Shown in pieces: positions 44,330 through 54,845 of a DNA stretch of 64,000 nucleotides. Below the pieces are notes generated by a model that was not told where the DNA came from, did not search any database, and saw nothing but the letters and a program-made list of their open reading frames with translations. A program made the translations under genes and the position numbers. Every line of letters starts with the position of its first letter. Position 1 is the first letter of the stretch. The DNA comes from Argyresthia goedartella (lineage: Eukaryota; Arthropoda; Insecta; Lepidoptera; Argyresthiidae): positions 32,816,383-32,880,382 of the forward strand of contig OX463814.1 in NCBI GenBank assembly GCA_949825045.1. The letters run 5' to 3'.

Positions 44330-44839
44330 GGTGTCAGCGACATGGTCCCACCGCCGTAGTCACCGAAGCTTACCCCGTCAGCATGACCCATCCCTCCGCT
44401 ATGACTGACGCCTTAGCGGACCCTACACCCCTAGCCGTGGCCCTCTGACGGGACACTTGGCCGTTACCCCAACCCGCGGCTACGGGCGAGGCTACCGTTT
44501 TGCCTGAAATCCAGGCCAAAGAGCGCGTGTTGCCTTACGAAGCTAAATCCACAGCAACGCTCGGCTCAACCCCCCAGGACCCTTTCATCCTGGCCTACGG
44601 TGGTCAACTGCGCAGACCACAAGACGCAGGTGAGTGTAGATAGTCTGCCGGGTACACCCACTTTAACCGACAGAACCGGAGCTACTTTTAGCCATCGGCT
44701 AGTAAGAGGTCCGGGGACCAGTCACTAACCGCTGTTACCAGGGTGCACCAGGAGGAAGCAGAAGTTATGCAGGCGGACGTATCCTTCTGCATCACTTCAG
44801 CACCCCCACACTAGGAGGTAGTCGCTCAGAACACCCTCC
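44330..44839 (-). other. 5' UTR of the LOA-type LINE
   Basis: 510 bp of GC-rich non-coding DNA lies between ORF1 and the right target-site duplication. Internal promoters of LINEs lie here as a rule; no specific element is recognised. Confidence 0.65.
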
Positions 44840-44851
44840 TTTGTTGTTCTT
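44840..44851 (+). repeat. Target-site duplication, right copy (LOA LINE)
   Basis: TTTGTTGTTCTT, identical to 33582-33593. MITE F interior sequence continues beyond it, as in the simple copy near 51085. Confidence 0.9.
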
Positions 44852-44945
44852 ACTTGTTCAACCTAACACGAAGGATAAAGGGGGCTTCGCTTAGCTCACC
44901 CCCTTTACTCTTCACCTAAACTACCGCAATGTTTTGCCCTGATAT
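44847..44945 (+). repeat. Hairpin module copy 2 (inside MITE F)
   Basis: Stem GAAGGATAAAGGGGG (44870-44884) with CCCCCTTTACTCTTC (44899-44913), one wobble and one mismatch, followed by AACTACCGCAATGTTTTGCCC. Confidence 0.85.
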
Positions 44946-45008
44946 AAACTGTGAAAATCAGCTGTTGTCGTGACGCCATCTTGTTTTCCAAAACGCTGGC
45001 TTTCGGTA

Positions 45009-45321
45009 AAGGTGGCTTCCCACGGTACGTGATATTGCGCACGGACGCGGACCAGCCCGCACCGACGCACCATGATGGGAAGAGTATTGTCCGTGGTAGC
45101 GCAGACAGGTCCGTCGCGGTGCGTCCGATCCGCGGCGAGGCGGTAACTTCAAAGGTGCGGTGGAAGCTCGTGCTGTATGGTGAACAAGATGGCTTCGAAT
45201 CTCAAGACCCACACAGACTGAAATGCACCGTTGGAAGAGCCTTGTGTGCGGTGTGTGGCTGTCCGTAGTCGTCGGCCGTGCGCGATAATCCGCAGAACCA
45301 CGCACCGTGGGAAGTCAGCTT
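45009..45321. mobile_element. GC-rich MITE, 313 bp, inside MITE F
   Basis: The ends AAGGTGGCTTCCCACGG and CCGTGGGAAGTCAGCTT are imperfect inverted repeats (about 21 bp, 3 mismatches). MITE F at 51255-51265 reads straight through this point (TTTCGGTGAGACAG), which proves an insertion. Short ORFs on both strands are not coding in my view. Confidence 0.85.
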
Positions 45322-45629
45322 AAGACAGATTGTTAAACGTTTTCGACGATGCTTTATTTAAATCAAAATGCTAGTGACTTGGTTAAACGTCGGCATTTAA
45401 ATAACGGTCTAGAGAGTTAATTCAGTGTCTGATTTAACCAAACAACTGCGACGTATATATGGACGGCATTGAGAGAATGTTGAGACTCCTGAAGAGGGCT
45501 TACAACAGCAACAGGGTTTTAATAAGTAATTTTATCTATACAGAGAAAAGCTTTATATCGGCATTTGCATAAAATATATTGAAAATGTACAGTTAAACTG
45601 GATGTTATTGTATAGGGACATGAAATAAA

Positions 45630-46660
45630 AAAACGGCCAAGTGCGAGTCGGACACGCGCACGAAAGGTTCCGCACCACCGTACAATGGTAGGGATGGTGT
45701 GGAGTGAATAGTTGGGTTTTTACACAGCAAAATGTTGTTTATAAAGTTGTAAGTTGTTGGTACGACTACTTTCGCACTCCATGTACGTTTCCAGGTGCAT
45801 TCATAAGTTTGTATGTGGTATTCAAAGAATTGTTGTATGGGAGGCTCCCGTACAACAATTTTTTATAAATATTGGAGCCATTGGGAGCCCCATAAATATT
45901 TATTTTATTCTGTTTTTTAGTATTTGTTGTTATAGAGGCAACAGAAAGACATCATCTGTGGAAATTTCAACTGTCTTACTATCACGGGTCATGAGATACA
46001 GCCTGGTGATAGACAGACAGACAGACAGACATACAGTGGAGCCTTAGTAATAGGGTCCCGTTTTAGGGTTCCGTAGAGAAACAAGGAACCCTTATAGTTT
46101 CGTCAAGTCTGTCTGTCTGTCCGTCCGTCCGTATGTCACAGCAACTTTATGCAGAAACTATTAGGACTACACTGTTGAAACTTGGTATGTAGATGTATTC
46201 TGTGATCCGCTATACGATTTTTATACAAAAATTGAAAAATTAAAATAATTTATGGACTGAAACCAAAAAATATTTTTTTCATCACACCTATATGTGTGGG
46301 GTGTCTGTAGGTCTTTAAAAATGACGTTGAGGTTTATGAAAGCATTTTTCCTCAAAGTGAATGGATAAAGAGACAGATCTACAAAGAGAGTGAAAAATCT
46401 ACAAAAGATATATGCTGTGAATATAGTGTATACACTTTCAACAAAAATTGGTTTGAACAAAATAAAATAAGCAGTTTTTAAGAAATAAAACATTTGTTAA
46501 AACCGCAAGGATAAATTTGTCATTCGTGCAAACACTATGAAAAAGAAAGTTACAACATCCAGTCACATAATTACTTGCTACAACGGAACCCTTCATGGGC
46601 GAGTCCGACTCGCACTTGGCCACTTTTTCCCTTTGGGTACGGAACCCTAAAAAAGGGGGC
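45630..46660. repeat. Dispersed GGGTTCCGTACC-type repeats, two units back to back
   Basis: 45640-46075 is a reverse copy of the repeat at 10755: GAGGCTCCCGTACAACAA, ATGAGATACAGCCTGGTGAT, GACAGACAG run, GGGTCCCGTTTTAGGGTTCC. 46055-46660 starts with GGGTTCCGTAGAGAAAC and ends with GCGAGTCCGACTCGCACTTGG and GGTACGGAACCCT. The CGGCCAAGTGCGAGTCGG ends of the two units face outward. Confidence 0.75.
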
Positions 46661-47484
46661 CTAGAATAAATACCTTGTAAATAGAGTACCGACGTAAAAT
46701 GTGGATCAAAAATAAGTAAATAGGTTTAATATTTTTTAACCTTTCTCGCTAACCCATTCCTCGGTCGGCAAAGCCTGTACGGTATATCTTCTCAAGCTGT
46801 GCAAGACACGGGGGGATTGCAGAAAATTGCAAACATAAAGTTCTAATCGACGTATCTTTTATTCGCCCGTTCGAGATACAGCCCATTAGCTGCGTAATGG
46901 AGGGGGTTGTTTGGAATTTATTTTATCATCCCTTGGCACGTGATGTCTCTCCTTGTATACGGGCGCGATTAAAAATCAAGGTTAATGGGTACTTTTGAAT
47001 TACGATTGCGATATTGATGGATGAATTTGCGAACGCACCTCTGGTATTGCGATTTTTGGAAAATTGACGCTAAATTGGTCTATCTCATTATACAACTCCA
47101 ATCTTGACAATATTATGCGGCAAGTTTCAAAGTAAATAATTTTTTCTGTAACCAAACCACAACATACTTAAGGTGATATATCGACAAAATCGTCACTTTT
47201 TGAAGTTATATCTCTGCTGTTCAAAAGATGTTCTAACATAAATATATTAATATAACAGTTTTTGGACCTTTTTCTAGATTTTGTAATAATAGAAATGCGA
47301 TTGGACGAATTTCGCTCGATAGAAATAATTATTGAAATGAGGTCTAAATTTACACTTTTTTTGATTTTCTGACAAATTGGAATAGCGCTAAGAATTCAAA
47401 AATATTTATTTAGATGGGTTTTGACAATAACTTAATTATCTATTATAGAAATTTTCATAGCTATTTTAATTAGTTTTGTATTTT
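46661..47484. other. Unannotated, weak repeat R homology at its end
   Basis: No gene seen. 47295-47484 is weakly similar to 28000-28175 in reverse (see repeat R). Confidence 0.45.
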
Positions 47485-47560
47485 TTCCCGATTCCGTCCC
47501 TCTCACACTGCGGGTCATTCCGCCTGGAGTAACGCGGACCATTGCACGGAAAAGATATCC
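47485..47560. repeat. Dispersed repeat R, copy 2 (inverted)
   Basis: CCCGATTCCGTCCCTCTCAC and ACTGCGGGTC are the reverse complement of 27900-27965 with few differences. Confidence 0.7.
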
Positions 47561-47739
47561 TCTTAATACCGAATCTAGAGGCATCACATTCCAAGAACTG
47601 CCAGATTTCAAGCTGTCGGTTTTGTTCGTTAGCGCTTTGGACCCTTTCAGACTTCAGAATTAAGCCTTCATATAACTCAGGCTTATTGCTCCACACTAGT
47701 ACCCTATGTAGTGGGAACCAGAAACAGCAATGTCATAAA

Positions 47740-47850
47740 CATCCAAGGACCGGTGTTTTTTTCTCCTAGGCCGGGATTTGAACCTGGAATCTCTCGTTCG
47801 GAAGGCAGAGCCTCTAACCGCAACGCCACACAGATCATGAAACGTGAACG
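47740..47850 (-). mobile_element. tRNA-derived SINE head, family C
   Basis: The minus strand carries GGTTCAAATCC (B box, 47774-47784) and, 32 bp upstream, TGGCGTTGCGGT (A-box-like, 47817-47828). The segment resembles a tRNA half fused to non-tRNA sequence. Unlike families A and B there is only one copy in the window, so a lone tRNA pseudogene is possible. Confidence 0.6.
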
Positions 47851-48171
47851 AGAATTCCACCCCCGAACTGCAAACTTAACAAACATACAAACAAATGCAA
47901 TTCAAAACCCAAGGAGCAAAGCACTTTCCTTCGTATGCAATTTATATGTCTAACGCAGCGGGCTCCAGACTATCATACATTAGAGGCATTAGCACAGCAG
48001 ATACTGAGCATTCTGCCTCGATTTATTACTATTCTGGATTAGGCGCGAAAACTTTACCTGAATTGCTGAATGGCCGTGGCGACAAAGCCAAGTTTCTGGC
48101 TTTGTTGGCTTGAGAATGACGTTATTAGGATCTTACTTCTTCATGAGGAGATAAAATATTCATGTCGTTCA

Positions 48172-48245
48172 TAGGGTTCCGTACCCGAAAGGTGCCAAAC
48201 GGGACCCTATCACTAAGCGGTAGAGCCCGGTGACAGATTATCTCT
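48172..48245 (+). repeat. Dispersed GGGTTCCGTACC repeat, short piece
   Basis: AGGGTTCCGTACCCGAAAGG and AACGGGACCCTATCACTAAG match the start of the repeat at 10755. Confidence 0.7.
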
Positions 48246-48984
48246 CAATCTGAGAAAGAGAGGCTACCCCCTGACGTGGCACTCAGACACAGATAAACTT
48301 AGTGCGACCAGGTACTGATGCCATTCTTTTCTACCCAATTTATCAAAGGAAATTGTGTTTCAACTCCAAGGTAAATAAAGGTCAAAAGTAGTGCATTGTC
48401 AGATTGTAAGTAGTTTTGTGGCCCCATGGGGTTGTGCAAGAAATAGGGACGAGACGGGGTTGCTGCCAAGAGTACTGCAAGGAAATTAGAAATGCTGCAA
48501 AAAGAGCTAGGAAACCACGGCCTTTGTCGCCACTTTGTCGTTGTATTAAGTTTTTCTTTAGTTACCTTGCTAGTTATGAAGAACGTCTTTGGACTGGCAT
48601 GATTATGTCTTGCATATTTTTCCTTTTGTTTAACTACATTGGAGGCCGAGTGTTTGAGGTGTTGCCGTGCAAGTAGCAGGTTGTGGGTTTAGATCTCGGT
48701 CGAGTATATGAAACAAAAATGCATTTTTTTGTGTGCTGCTACCTATATTTTTAGTTCTCTCAACACAAGTTTTAATCAATATATAGTGGTGACTTTACAC
48801 TAGGCCCTTACTTGCGATGCTGATCATCATCAACTTTTCATCCTGGCACCCCTCGGAAGGGGTGTAGGGCTCTCAGTACAGTTTTTAATGTAGTCCGATT
48901 TTGGGCCAACTGCGAAACATTTCTCTTAGTGTGGGGCCAAATGCAAGGCATTAAATACAAATATTTATACATACACACATAAAC
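48246..48984. other. No recognisable feature
   Basis: Short ORFs only, no motif. Confidence 0.4.
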
Positions 48985-49112
48985 AGCGTCACTTCCTTTC
49001 CCATGCGGGTTGGCAGAGCGCAGTTGTGCCCACGTTTAGCCAGTTATTCGATACACCATTTTGCGTGAAAGCTATGGAGATTGAAGGTTTCCTCGCGTTG
49101 TTTTTCATCATA
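48985..49112 (-). repeat. SINE family B, headless piece
   Basis: CAGCGTCACTTCCTTTCCCA to GATTGAAGGTTTCCTCGCG matches 24126-24260. Confidence 0.72.
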
Positions 49113-49996
49113 GTTAGAAAGTTAAATGTTTACGTTATATTTAATTAAGCATTATCTTGTGAACCCTTAGAACATGTTAAAAAGAGACATCAGTACCTTC
49201 ATTTGCGAGAAAAGCTTAAGTAACGGTACATGCACTTTGGTGGGTGCTCGAAATACAAAAGTAGCGAATAAAGCCAGTGTAAGCACTCCACGACATTCGT
49301 ACTTACATCGGGCTCAAGTGTGTCGGCACCTTTGGTACGAAGGGGTTGCCAGCTCCACTTGAAAATAAATAAACACAAGAAATAAAAATACATAAATCTA
49401 TAAGCCTTATTTTAGATTCGGGGTTAAACCAATTATTTTTGTTAGTTTGTGAAATATTATAGAATACAAGATGCTACAACATATTGGGATTATAATTTAT
49501 TTCATTATCTGTAGACTTACAGTCAGTGGCATTTGTCATGGATATCCGCCTAAATTAAATACATACATTTAATTACCACGTTCCTTAACGTGACTGTGTG
49601 TGAGCACACCAGCAGCCGTAGTCTTTCTCAGCATTCATCGCATTTTAATTCGTTAAATAGAGTGTATGAGACAGTACAAACAGTCTACAGTACCTACTTG
49701 CAATCCCTCATCGACGCAATTTGACGTAATAAAAGAAAGACTGCCTGCAAGGACTAGAATCCATAGCCGTAAAACTATAAAAAAAAAGCAATTAGGCGTC
49801 CGCAAACAAAGAATAGGCTCGAGGTTGTCAGCGTAGCACATCGTATCGCCCTGCGTAGCATGTCGCCCGTAACGCACCGCGTAGCAATACTCACCGCACG
49901 TTACGACGTGCATAGCGTAACATAAATATTTTATGCTATATCTTGATTGATTTTGTAATTCTACTTACGCCGTATCAGTGAGTAAATAATTGAAAA
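49113..49996. other. No recognisable feature
   Basis: Nothing supportable seen on either strand. Confidence 0.4.
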
Positions 49997-50039
49997 GTTC
50001 TGAAACTGAAACTCATACCTTGAGTTTCAGTTTCAGAAC
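49997..50039. repeat. Perfect 19-bp hairpin with 5-nt loop
   Basis: GTTCTGAAACTGAAACTCA, loop TACCT, then the exact reverse complement. It has no partner elsewhere in the window. It is too short for a typical miRNA precursor. Confidence 0.9.
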
Positions 50040-50897
50040 AACTCAAATTTTGACGGACACTCAGAAGTCTCATTGTCACTGTCTCCCGCTCGGGAACTGA
50101 TAGTGACCGCCAGTATGCCACTAAGCTGCACTTTATTTGAGAAAAAGTCTGCGCATTCTGCCATTAGTATTGTCAACTTTCTTTTGCCAAATTAAATGTC
50201 ATCATATCCAACTTTTCTTTACTTGCAGCTGCATTCCCACCGACAACCCTAGACATAATCACACTAGAAGTAAATACTTGTCTGCAGCAAGTTAATTCTG
50301 TTTCCTCTGAACAGAGCCAACAGAAGCTTCGCCCCGGGGACGAGGTCCCGAGGTGTTGTTTGTTACTCTTATTGGAGACATGACTGATGCAACAAGACTT
50401 CCACAGGTTACTACAAAGTATTATGCCGATAAGTCTAGGAGTCTCAACTGATCCGCAAAATTACCAAGCCCGAACAAGTCTTGGTATTAGGAAAATAAAG
50501 CCAAAAATGGTCACCATGCTGATATTTTTATTTTAAACCTTATCTTAATCGCTGTAAAGGTTGTGGTAAACATAACAGAGGGGTCTGTTATTTTTTGGAA
50601 TAAGAGATTATTTATAGGAGTTGTTCTTATAATTATTTATTGCGCTCAGATATGTACAAAGGCATGCATATCTCTAAAAAGAGATTTTTTCCAGCAAACC
50701 GAGGTATGACAGAAAAATTTACCATGAAGGGGTAGGCATTGCACAATATTTAAGATTTAATCTATAATAAAATAAATATTGGTAAATGATAAATCTATAA
50801 AATATGGAAAATAAAATACCTATGTACAAAACTATTAAATAAGCACCAATATATATATAAACCTTTATACATTGTTCACATTTAGGAATAATAAACA
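50040..50897. other. No recognisable feature
   Basis: Nothing supportable seen. Confidence 0.4.
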
Positions 50898-51389
50898 TGT
50901 CTCAGTTAGTTGCTTAACTGACTCTCTAGACCGTTAATTAAATACCGACGTTTAACCAAGTCACTACAATTCCGTCAGACAAGTGAGTGAACGAAACTTT
51001 TAACGATTTGTCTAATCGTTCCTAGGCAACAAGACATATACAATTTTTTTTTATGTGTAATTAGGTTTATGTTTTAAGTATTTTTTGTTGTTCTTAGATG
51101 TTCAAACTAAGACGAAGGATAAAGAGGGCTTCGCTTCGCTCATCCCCTTTACCATTTACCTGAGGTACCGCAATGTTTTGCCCTGATATAAGCTGTGCGT
51201 GTGCAAATCAGCTGTTGTCGTGACGCCATCTTGTTTTCCAACACGCCGGCTTTCGGTGAGACAGATTGTTTAACGTTTTCGACGATGGTTTATTTAAATC
51301 AAAATGCTAGTGACTTGGTTAAACGTCGGTATTTAATTAACTGTCTAGAGAGTTAGTTAAAAGTCTAATTAAACTAACCAACTGCGACA
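50898..51389. mobile_element. Foldback MITE family F, copy 2 (simple, 492 bp)
   Basis: The left arm TGTCTCAGTTAGTTG..CTCTAGACCG.. CGACGTTTAACCAAGTCACT pairs with the right arm AGTGACTTGGTTAAACGTCG..CTCTAG..AACCAACTGCGACA. The interior has the hairpin module (about 51085-51200) and AAATCAGCTGTTGTCGTGAC, as at 44950. It is the uninterrupted reference for the 12-kb copy. Confidence 0.88.
51085..51200 (+). repeat. Hairpin module copy 3 (decayed stem)
   Basis: GAAGGATAAAGAGGG (51114-51128) faces TCCCCTTTACCATTTAC. Pairing is weaker than in the other copies. It is followed by GTACCGCAATGTTTTGCCC. Confidence 0.8.
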
Positions 51390-52752
51390 TACATACTATA
51401 ACTATCATAAAAGAGAGAAGAATAGTTCTTCGGTCTGATTTTTGAAAGAGGAAGAGTTGTTATTTTATTATATTGTCATACAAAGTAATACATGTTATGG
51501 CTTGTATTAGAACCAGCAGAGGGCGGGTACCAGCTGTGAATGATGATGACTTGGATTGAATTCACTTTGTTTTCAATCACTGCTAGAACGTCCGTGACAT
51601 ATAAAAAAAATTTACTAATCTCATTCACCAAATTCGAAACTTTGAACCCGCGAGAGGCGAGCGCGTAACTTCTAGTCCACGGACTTTATAGGCTTCAAAT
51701 GTTAAAACATATGGCTAAATATATAATATGCACATGAATATTGAATTACTTTATATCGTTGCTGTCTTTATTAAGTTTCTTTCTTTGTGAATTCCTTCAA
51801 AGTCGAACCAAGTCAAACAACACGCAACTTTGCCTCCAAGTTAGTCCGGTAATCTGATTTTATTCGTCAAGTAATGAGTTGCAATAAATGCACGATACTT
51901 CAACACCCATTACACACTCAAATTCAACATATTTAAAACTCTCATCCGACCAGCTAAATGCCAAAATCTTACGTCTCCAACACATTAGCCGTCGAAAGCC
52001 AAACGGATAAATGGCCTCGATTTTCAGCCGGAATTAAGCCTTCTGTCACAAATAATGAAGTTGAAAATGGCTTGGTGATGTTTCGTGTATAATTTAGACG
52101 AAAAGATGTACCGATGCAGACGAAATATGGGGATTAAATTCCTGTAGTGTACTTAAGTAGACAAATTTATGTTGGAATAGCGTTGCTAGAGCTTCAACGG
52201 CTGAGAGTAATTAGAATTGGAAACGCCTGTTGCTACGTGTCACACAGGATGAAGTATTGAATAAATGGCTAAATGTTAGTGTATCTATGCCTCTGGCACC
52301 TCGTATGGCAAAATTAATGACGCTATTTATAATTTATTTTTTTGTGTCGTCCCCATTTGATGCGGAGACGAGGTACTGTAAATATATACACCTAACTAAA
52401 CATAAATTAAAATATAAGACATCCCAAACAAAAATTAAACCTATACGGTGTTATCTCAAAAACTGTAGGGTTCTACAGCTATAATGATATCAGTGAGTGT
52501 TGAGTGCTAGTTGAAATGAGGGAACAACCGCTAACGATGAAGACGTTTATTGCACTAAAAATAATGAATATAAAAACTTAACAAGAAAACGATGACACGC
52601 TTATGTATGCAAAAAATATAAAATAACCTTTGTACAGTTGACTGTACATGCTGCCGAGAACGAGATGAACACAGATATAAACTTATAAAATTACAAATCA
52701 TGATAAGTTAGAACTAAAAGAATATAAGATGAATGTATAAAATTATGTAAAC
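51390..52752. other. No recognisable feature
   Basis: Nothing supportable except TTTATT at 52546-52551, which would be a polyadenylation signal for a minus-strand transcript (see 52753). Confidence 0.4.
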
Positions 52753-53025
52753 TTAAATAACAATATTCTTAGGTAGGTCAAACTTCACGGAATGGTCTTC
52801 TTCTTGTGGCGAAGTACCCCTCTCTGTTGTCGTCTTCCTGTAGAGCGTCCGTGGCTGCGGCACCGGTAGCTCTGGTACATCCAGCGTCTGCTGCGCTCGT
52901 CTCCACCGTATGTAGACGATTCCCACGATGAGACCAATTGGACCACGATTGGAGAAGGACCGCGACCGTCGCAACAACATCAATCGCTCAGTTTTATAAA
53001 TGTACAATTTAATAATATTCTTCAA
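52753..53025 (-). CDS. Weak ORF of unknown origin, about 90 codons
   Basis: The minus-strand frame has a hydrophobic patch (GPIGLIVGIVYI) followed by basic RWRR and a Pro-rich tail (VPELPVPQPRTLYRK). An AATAAA on the minus strand lies about 200 bp downstream. It could be the tail of a membrane protein from an old element or a host gene, or chance. No family recognised. Confidence 0.3.
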   Translation of the reverse strand: MKNIIKLYIYKTERLMLLRRSRSFSNRGPIGLIVGIVYIRWRRAQQTLDVPELPVPQPRTLYRKTTTERGTSPQEEDHSVKFDLPKNIVI

Positions 53026-53519
53026 GAATTTAGTGCTAAATATAATAAAACTCTATTCGTATGGTTATAAATATTCAGTGCAAGTGTTATCTAACATAAT
53101 TATTCACAAATAACAGGAAAAAAGTGATAAACAGGCCAAATATTTTTGTGCACACAAATCCGTATTTTGCCTACAAACTGTTGGAACAACTGACTTTTTA
53201 ACTGCAGTTTCGTGAACAAATAACAAATTGTGCGACAAACCAACAAAGATAAACCAATATTGGATAAGTTGGGAAACATTTATTTGCTCATAACCTCAAA
53301 AGATCAAAATCCAACCATCTACAGAAGCCGGATTCTTATGCAAAACAAGCGCCATCTATGAATGAGTAGATTTACTAAAATATTAAGGTAAGATCCATCG
53401 ACATATTAACAAGATTGCTTTAGCTACTCGCCACTAGATGCCGTTATAAGTACCTTAACAGATATAAAGTGGAAACACACACACACAGTGATAAAATACG
53501 CTAAGCCCTACGCATAATA

Positions 53520-54845
53520 ATGAGGAACTGTGGAGCATGCGCTAAACACGTCTACATACAAGAACTACTGGATTGTACTAAATGCAAGGAACCTTTCCAT
53601 TTTGGGTGTTTGAATATAAACAAAAACTATTTTATTGAAAAGAAACAAGATCTTGAGCGAAACTGGATCTGCCCAAACTGCCGTCAAATCACACAACGTA
53701 CAAGAAACGACGACATGGCCCCGGCTAGCCCCATGGCTCGCGCGATGACAGCTGACCATGCAATACCAACTACTAGTGAAACAGGACAAACCAGCTCCAT
53801 GTCAAGCCATATCCAAAACGACACCCATAATAACGATAATAACGATAATAATAATATCACTCATCGATCTAAGAGAAACATGCCTACTGAATTGGAGAAC
53901 TCTTACTCTAGTTCGGAAGACTTGAGTAAACTAGGAGACACATTACAAACAGAAGATACCCTGAATACTGACATGAAAACTGAATTAACTCTACACAATT
54001 TAAAAGAGATGATTAATGCACAATTAAAAGAAAACAATAAAGCCATTATATATGAATTACAAAGAACAATACAACTTGAAATAAATGAAGCCATAATAAA
54101 AGTAAAAGAAGATCTAAAGAAAAAAACTGAATTTCTCACGAAAGAAAACTCGATAAGAGAAGTAGATATAGGAAAAATAAATGAAAACATTAAAAAACTA
54201 GAAGAAAAAAATGAAACTCTCAGACAAGAAATAAATACACTACAAAACAAAATTTCTACCGTCGCAGTTACACAAACATGGCCTGCGAAGGACAACACTT
54301 CTAAGAAGATCGTTATCTACGGCCTCACCGAATACTACAAAGAGCATGAGTACGACCTGCATGATAGAGTAAGCCAAATATTCTATGACATCTTACAAGT
54401 AGACCTAACAGGGTACATCGACGAGTCTTACAGAGTAGGAAAATTTAATAACAATCATAACCGACCGCTAGTCGTGGAACTAATAAGTAAGAAAATGGTA
54501 AAATATGTACTAGAAAACCAGCACCACTTCCAAGGTACTGGACTATCCATTACTGCGTTCCTAGATGAAAAGGCAAGACAAGAAAGAAAGATGATACGAG
54601 ATGAAATGTTTTTGGCCAGAAAAAAAGGGCTGTATGCAGAAATCCGTAATAACAAGCTCTTTATAGAAGGAAAACAAATAGAATTAGAAAATGGAAACAA
54701 CGAAGAACAACAACAACCAGCCCATGATCAACAGAACAGAAATAACTACAGAGATAATACAACTAGAAATAACTACAGAGATAATACAACTAGAAATAAC
54801 TACAGAGATAACACATCAAACAATTCCTTTCGAAACAGATTTTAA
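53520..54845 (+). CDS. CR1-like LINE ORF1: PHD finger, coiled coil, RRM-like domain
   Basis: 441 codons from ATG at 53520. Residues about 4-55 form a C4HC3 PHD-type zinc finger (NCGACAK, DCTKCKEPFHFGC, WICPNC). A low-complexity Ser/Asn linker follows. A long coiled coil (about 150-255) is rich in E, K, I and N. A domain like the RRM of LINE ORF1 proteins (about 258-395) has KKIVIYGLTE, YRVGKFNN, RPLVVELIS and KKGLYAEIRNNKLFIEG. The C-terminus is three 9-residue repeats (RNNYRDNTT type), encoded by DNA that also codes for the start of ORF2. It likely binds LINE RNA. No stops; probably functional or recently so. Confidence 0.9.
   Translation: MRNCGACAKHVYIQELLDCTKCKEPFHFGCLNINKNYFIEKKQDLERNWICPNCRQITQRTRNDDMAPASPMARAMTADHAIPTTSETGQTSSMSSHIQNDTHNNDNNDNNNITHRSKRNMPTELENSYSSSEDLSKLGDTLQTEDTLNTDMKTELTLHNLKEMINAQLKENNKAIIYELQRTIQLEINEAIIKVKEDLKKKTEFLTKENSIREVDIGKINENIKKLEEKNETLRQEINTLQNKISTVAVTQTWPAKDNTSKKIVIYGLTEYYKEHEYDLHDRVSQIFYDILQVDLTGYIDESYRVGKFNNNHNRPLVVELISKKMVKYVLENQHHFQGTGLSITAFLDEKARQERKMIRDEMFLARKKGLYAEIRNNKLFIEGKQIELENGNNEEQQQPAHDQQNRNNYRDNTTRNNYRDNTTRNNYRDNTSNNSFRNRF

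Larger units (their letters stand above)
33594..44839 (-). mobile_element. LOA-type LINE, about 6.0 kb, interrupted by a CR1-like LINE
   Basis: Minus strand: 5' UTR (44330-44839), ORF1 with a DUF4780-like domain, ORF2 with endonuclease, RT and RNase H, an 83-bp 3' UTR and a tail of two CAATTGA-type heptamers (33594-33609). It is flanked by the 12-bp duplication TTTGTTGTTCTT. Subtracting 36104-41319 gives about 6.0 kb, so the copy looks full length. RNase H downstream of RT points to the LOA/I group; the clade call is inference. Confidence 0.87.
33440..45453. mobile_element. Foldback MITE family F, copy 1, expanded to 12 kb by nested insertions
   Basis: The left arm (33440-33581: TGTCGCAGTGAGTTGG, GGTTAAATCAGAC, CGACGTTTAACCAAGTCACT) is the reverse complement of the right arm (about 45330-45453), and both abut TATATA. 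Taking out the LINE block and the GC-rich MITE leaves about 0.45 kb, matching the simple copy at 50898-51389 (492 bp), which shares arms and interior. Order is therefore: MITE F first, then the LOA LINE, then the CR1 LINE inside that. The GC-rich MITE is independent in time. Confidence 0.88.

Noticed and set aside
45009..45321. Small GC-rich genes on both strands
   Set aside because: The segment is an inserted MITE with inverted ends, and the frames look incidental.
52753..53025. Envelope-like membrane tail of an LTR element
   Set aside because: Only a short hydrophobic patch followed by basic residues is visible, with no LTR or other gene nearby. Kept only as a weak ORF.
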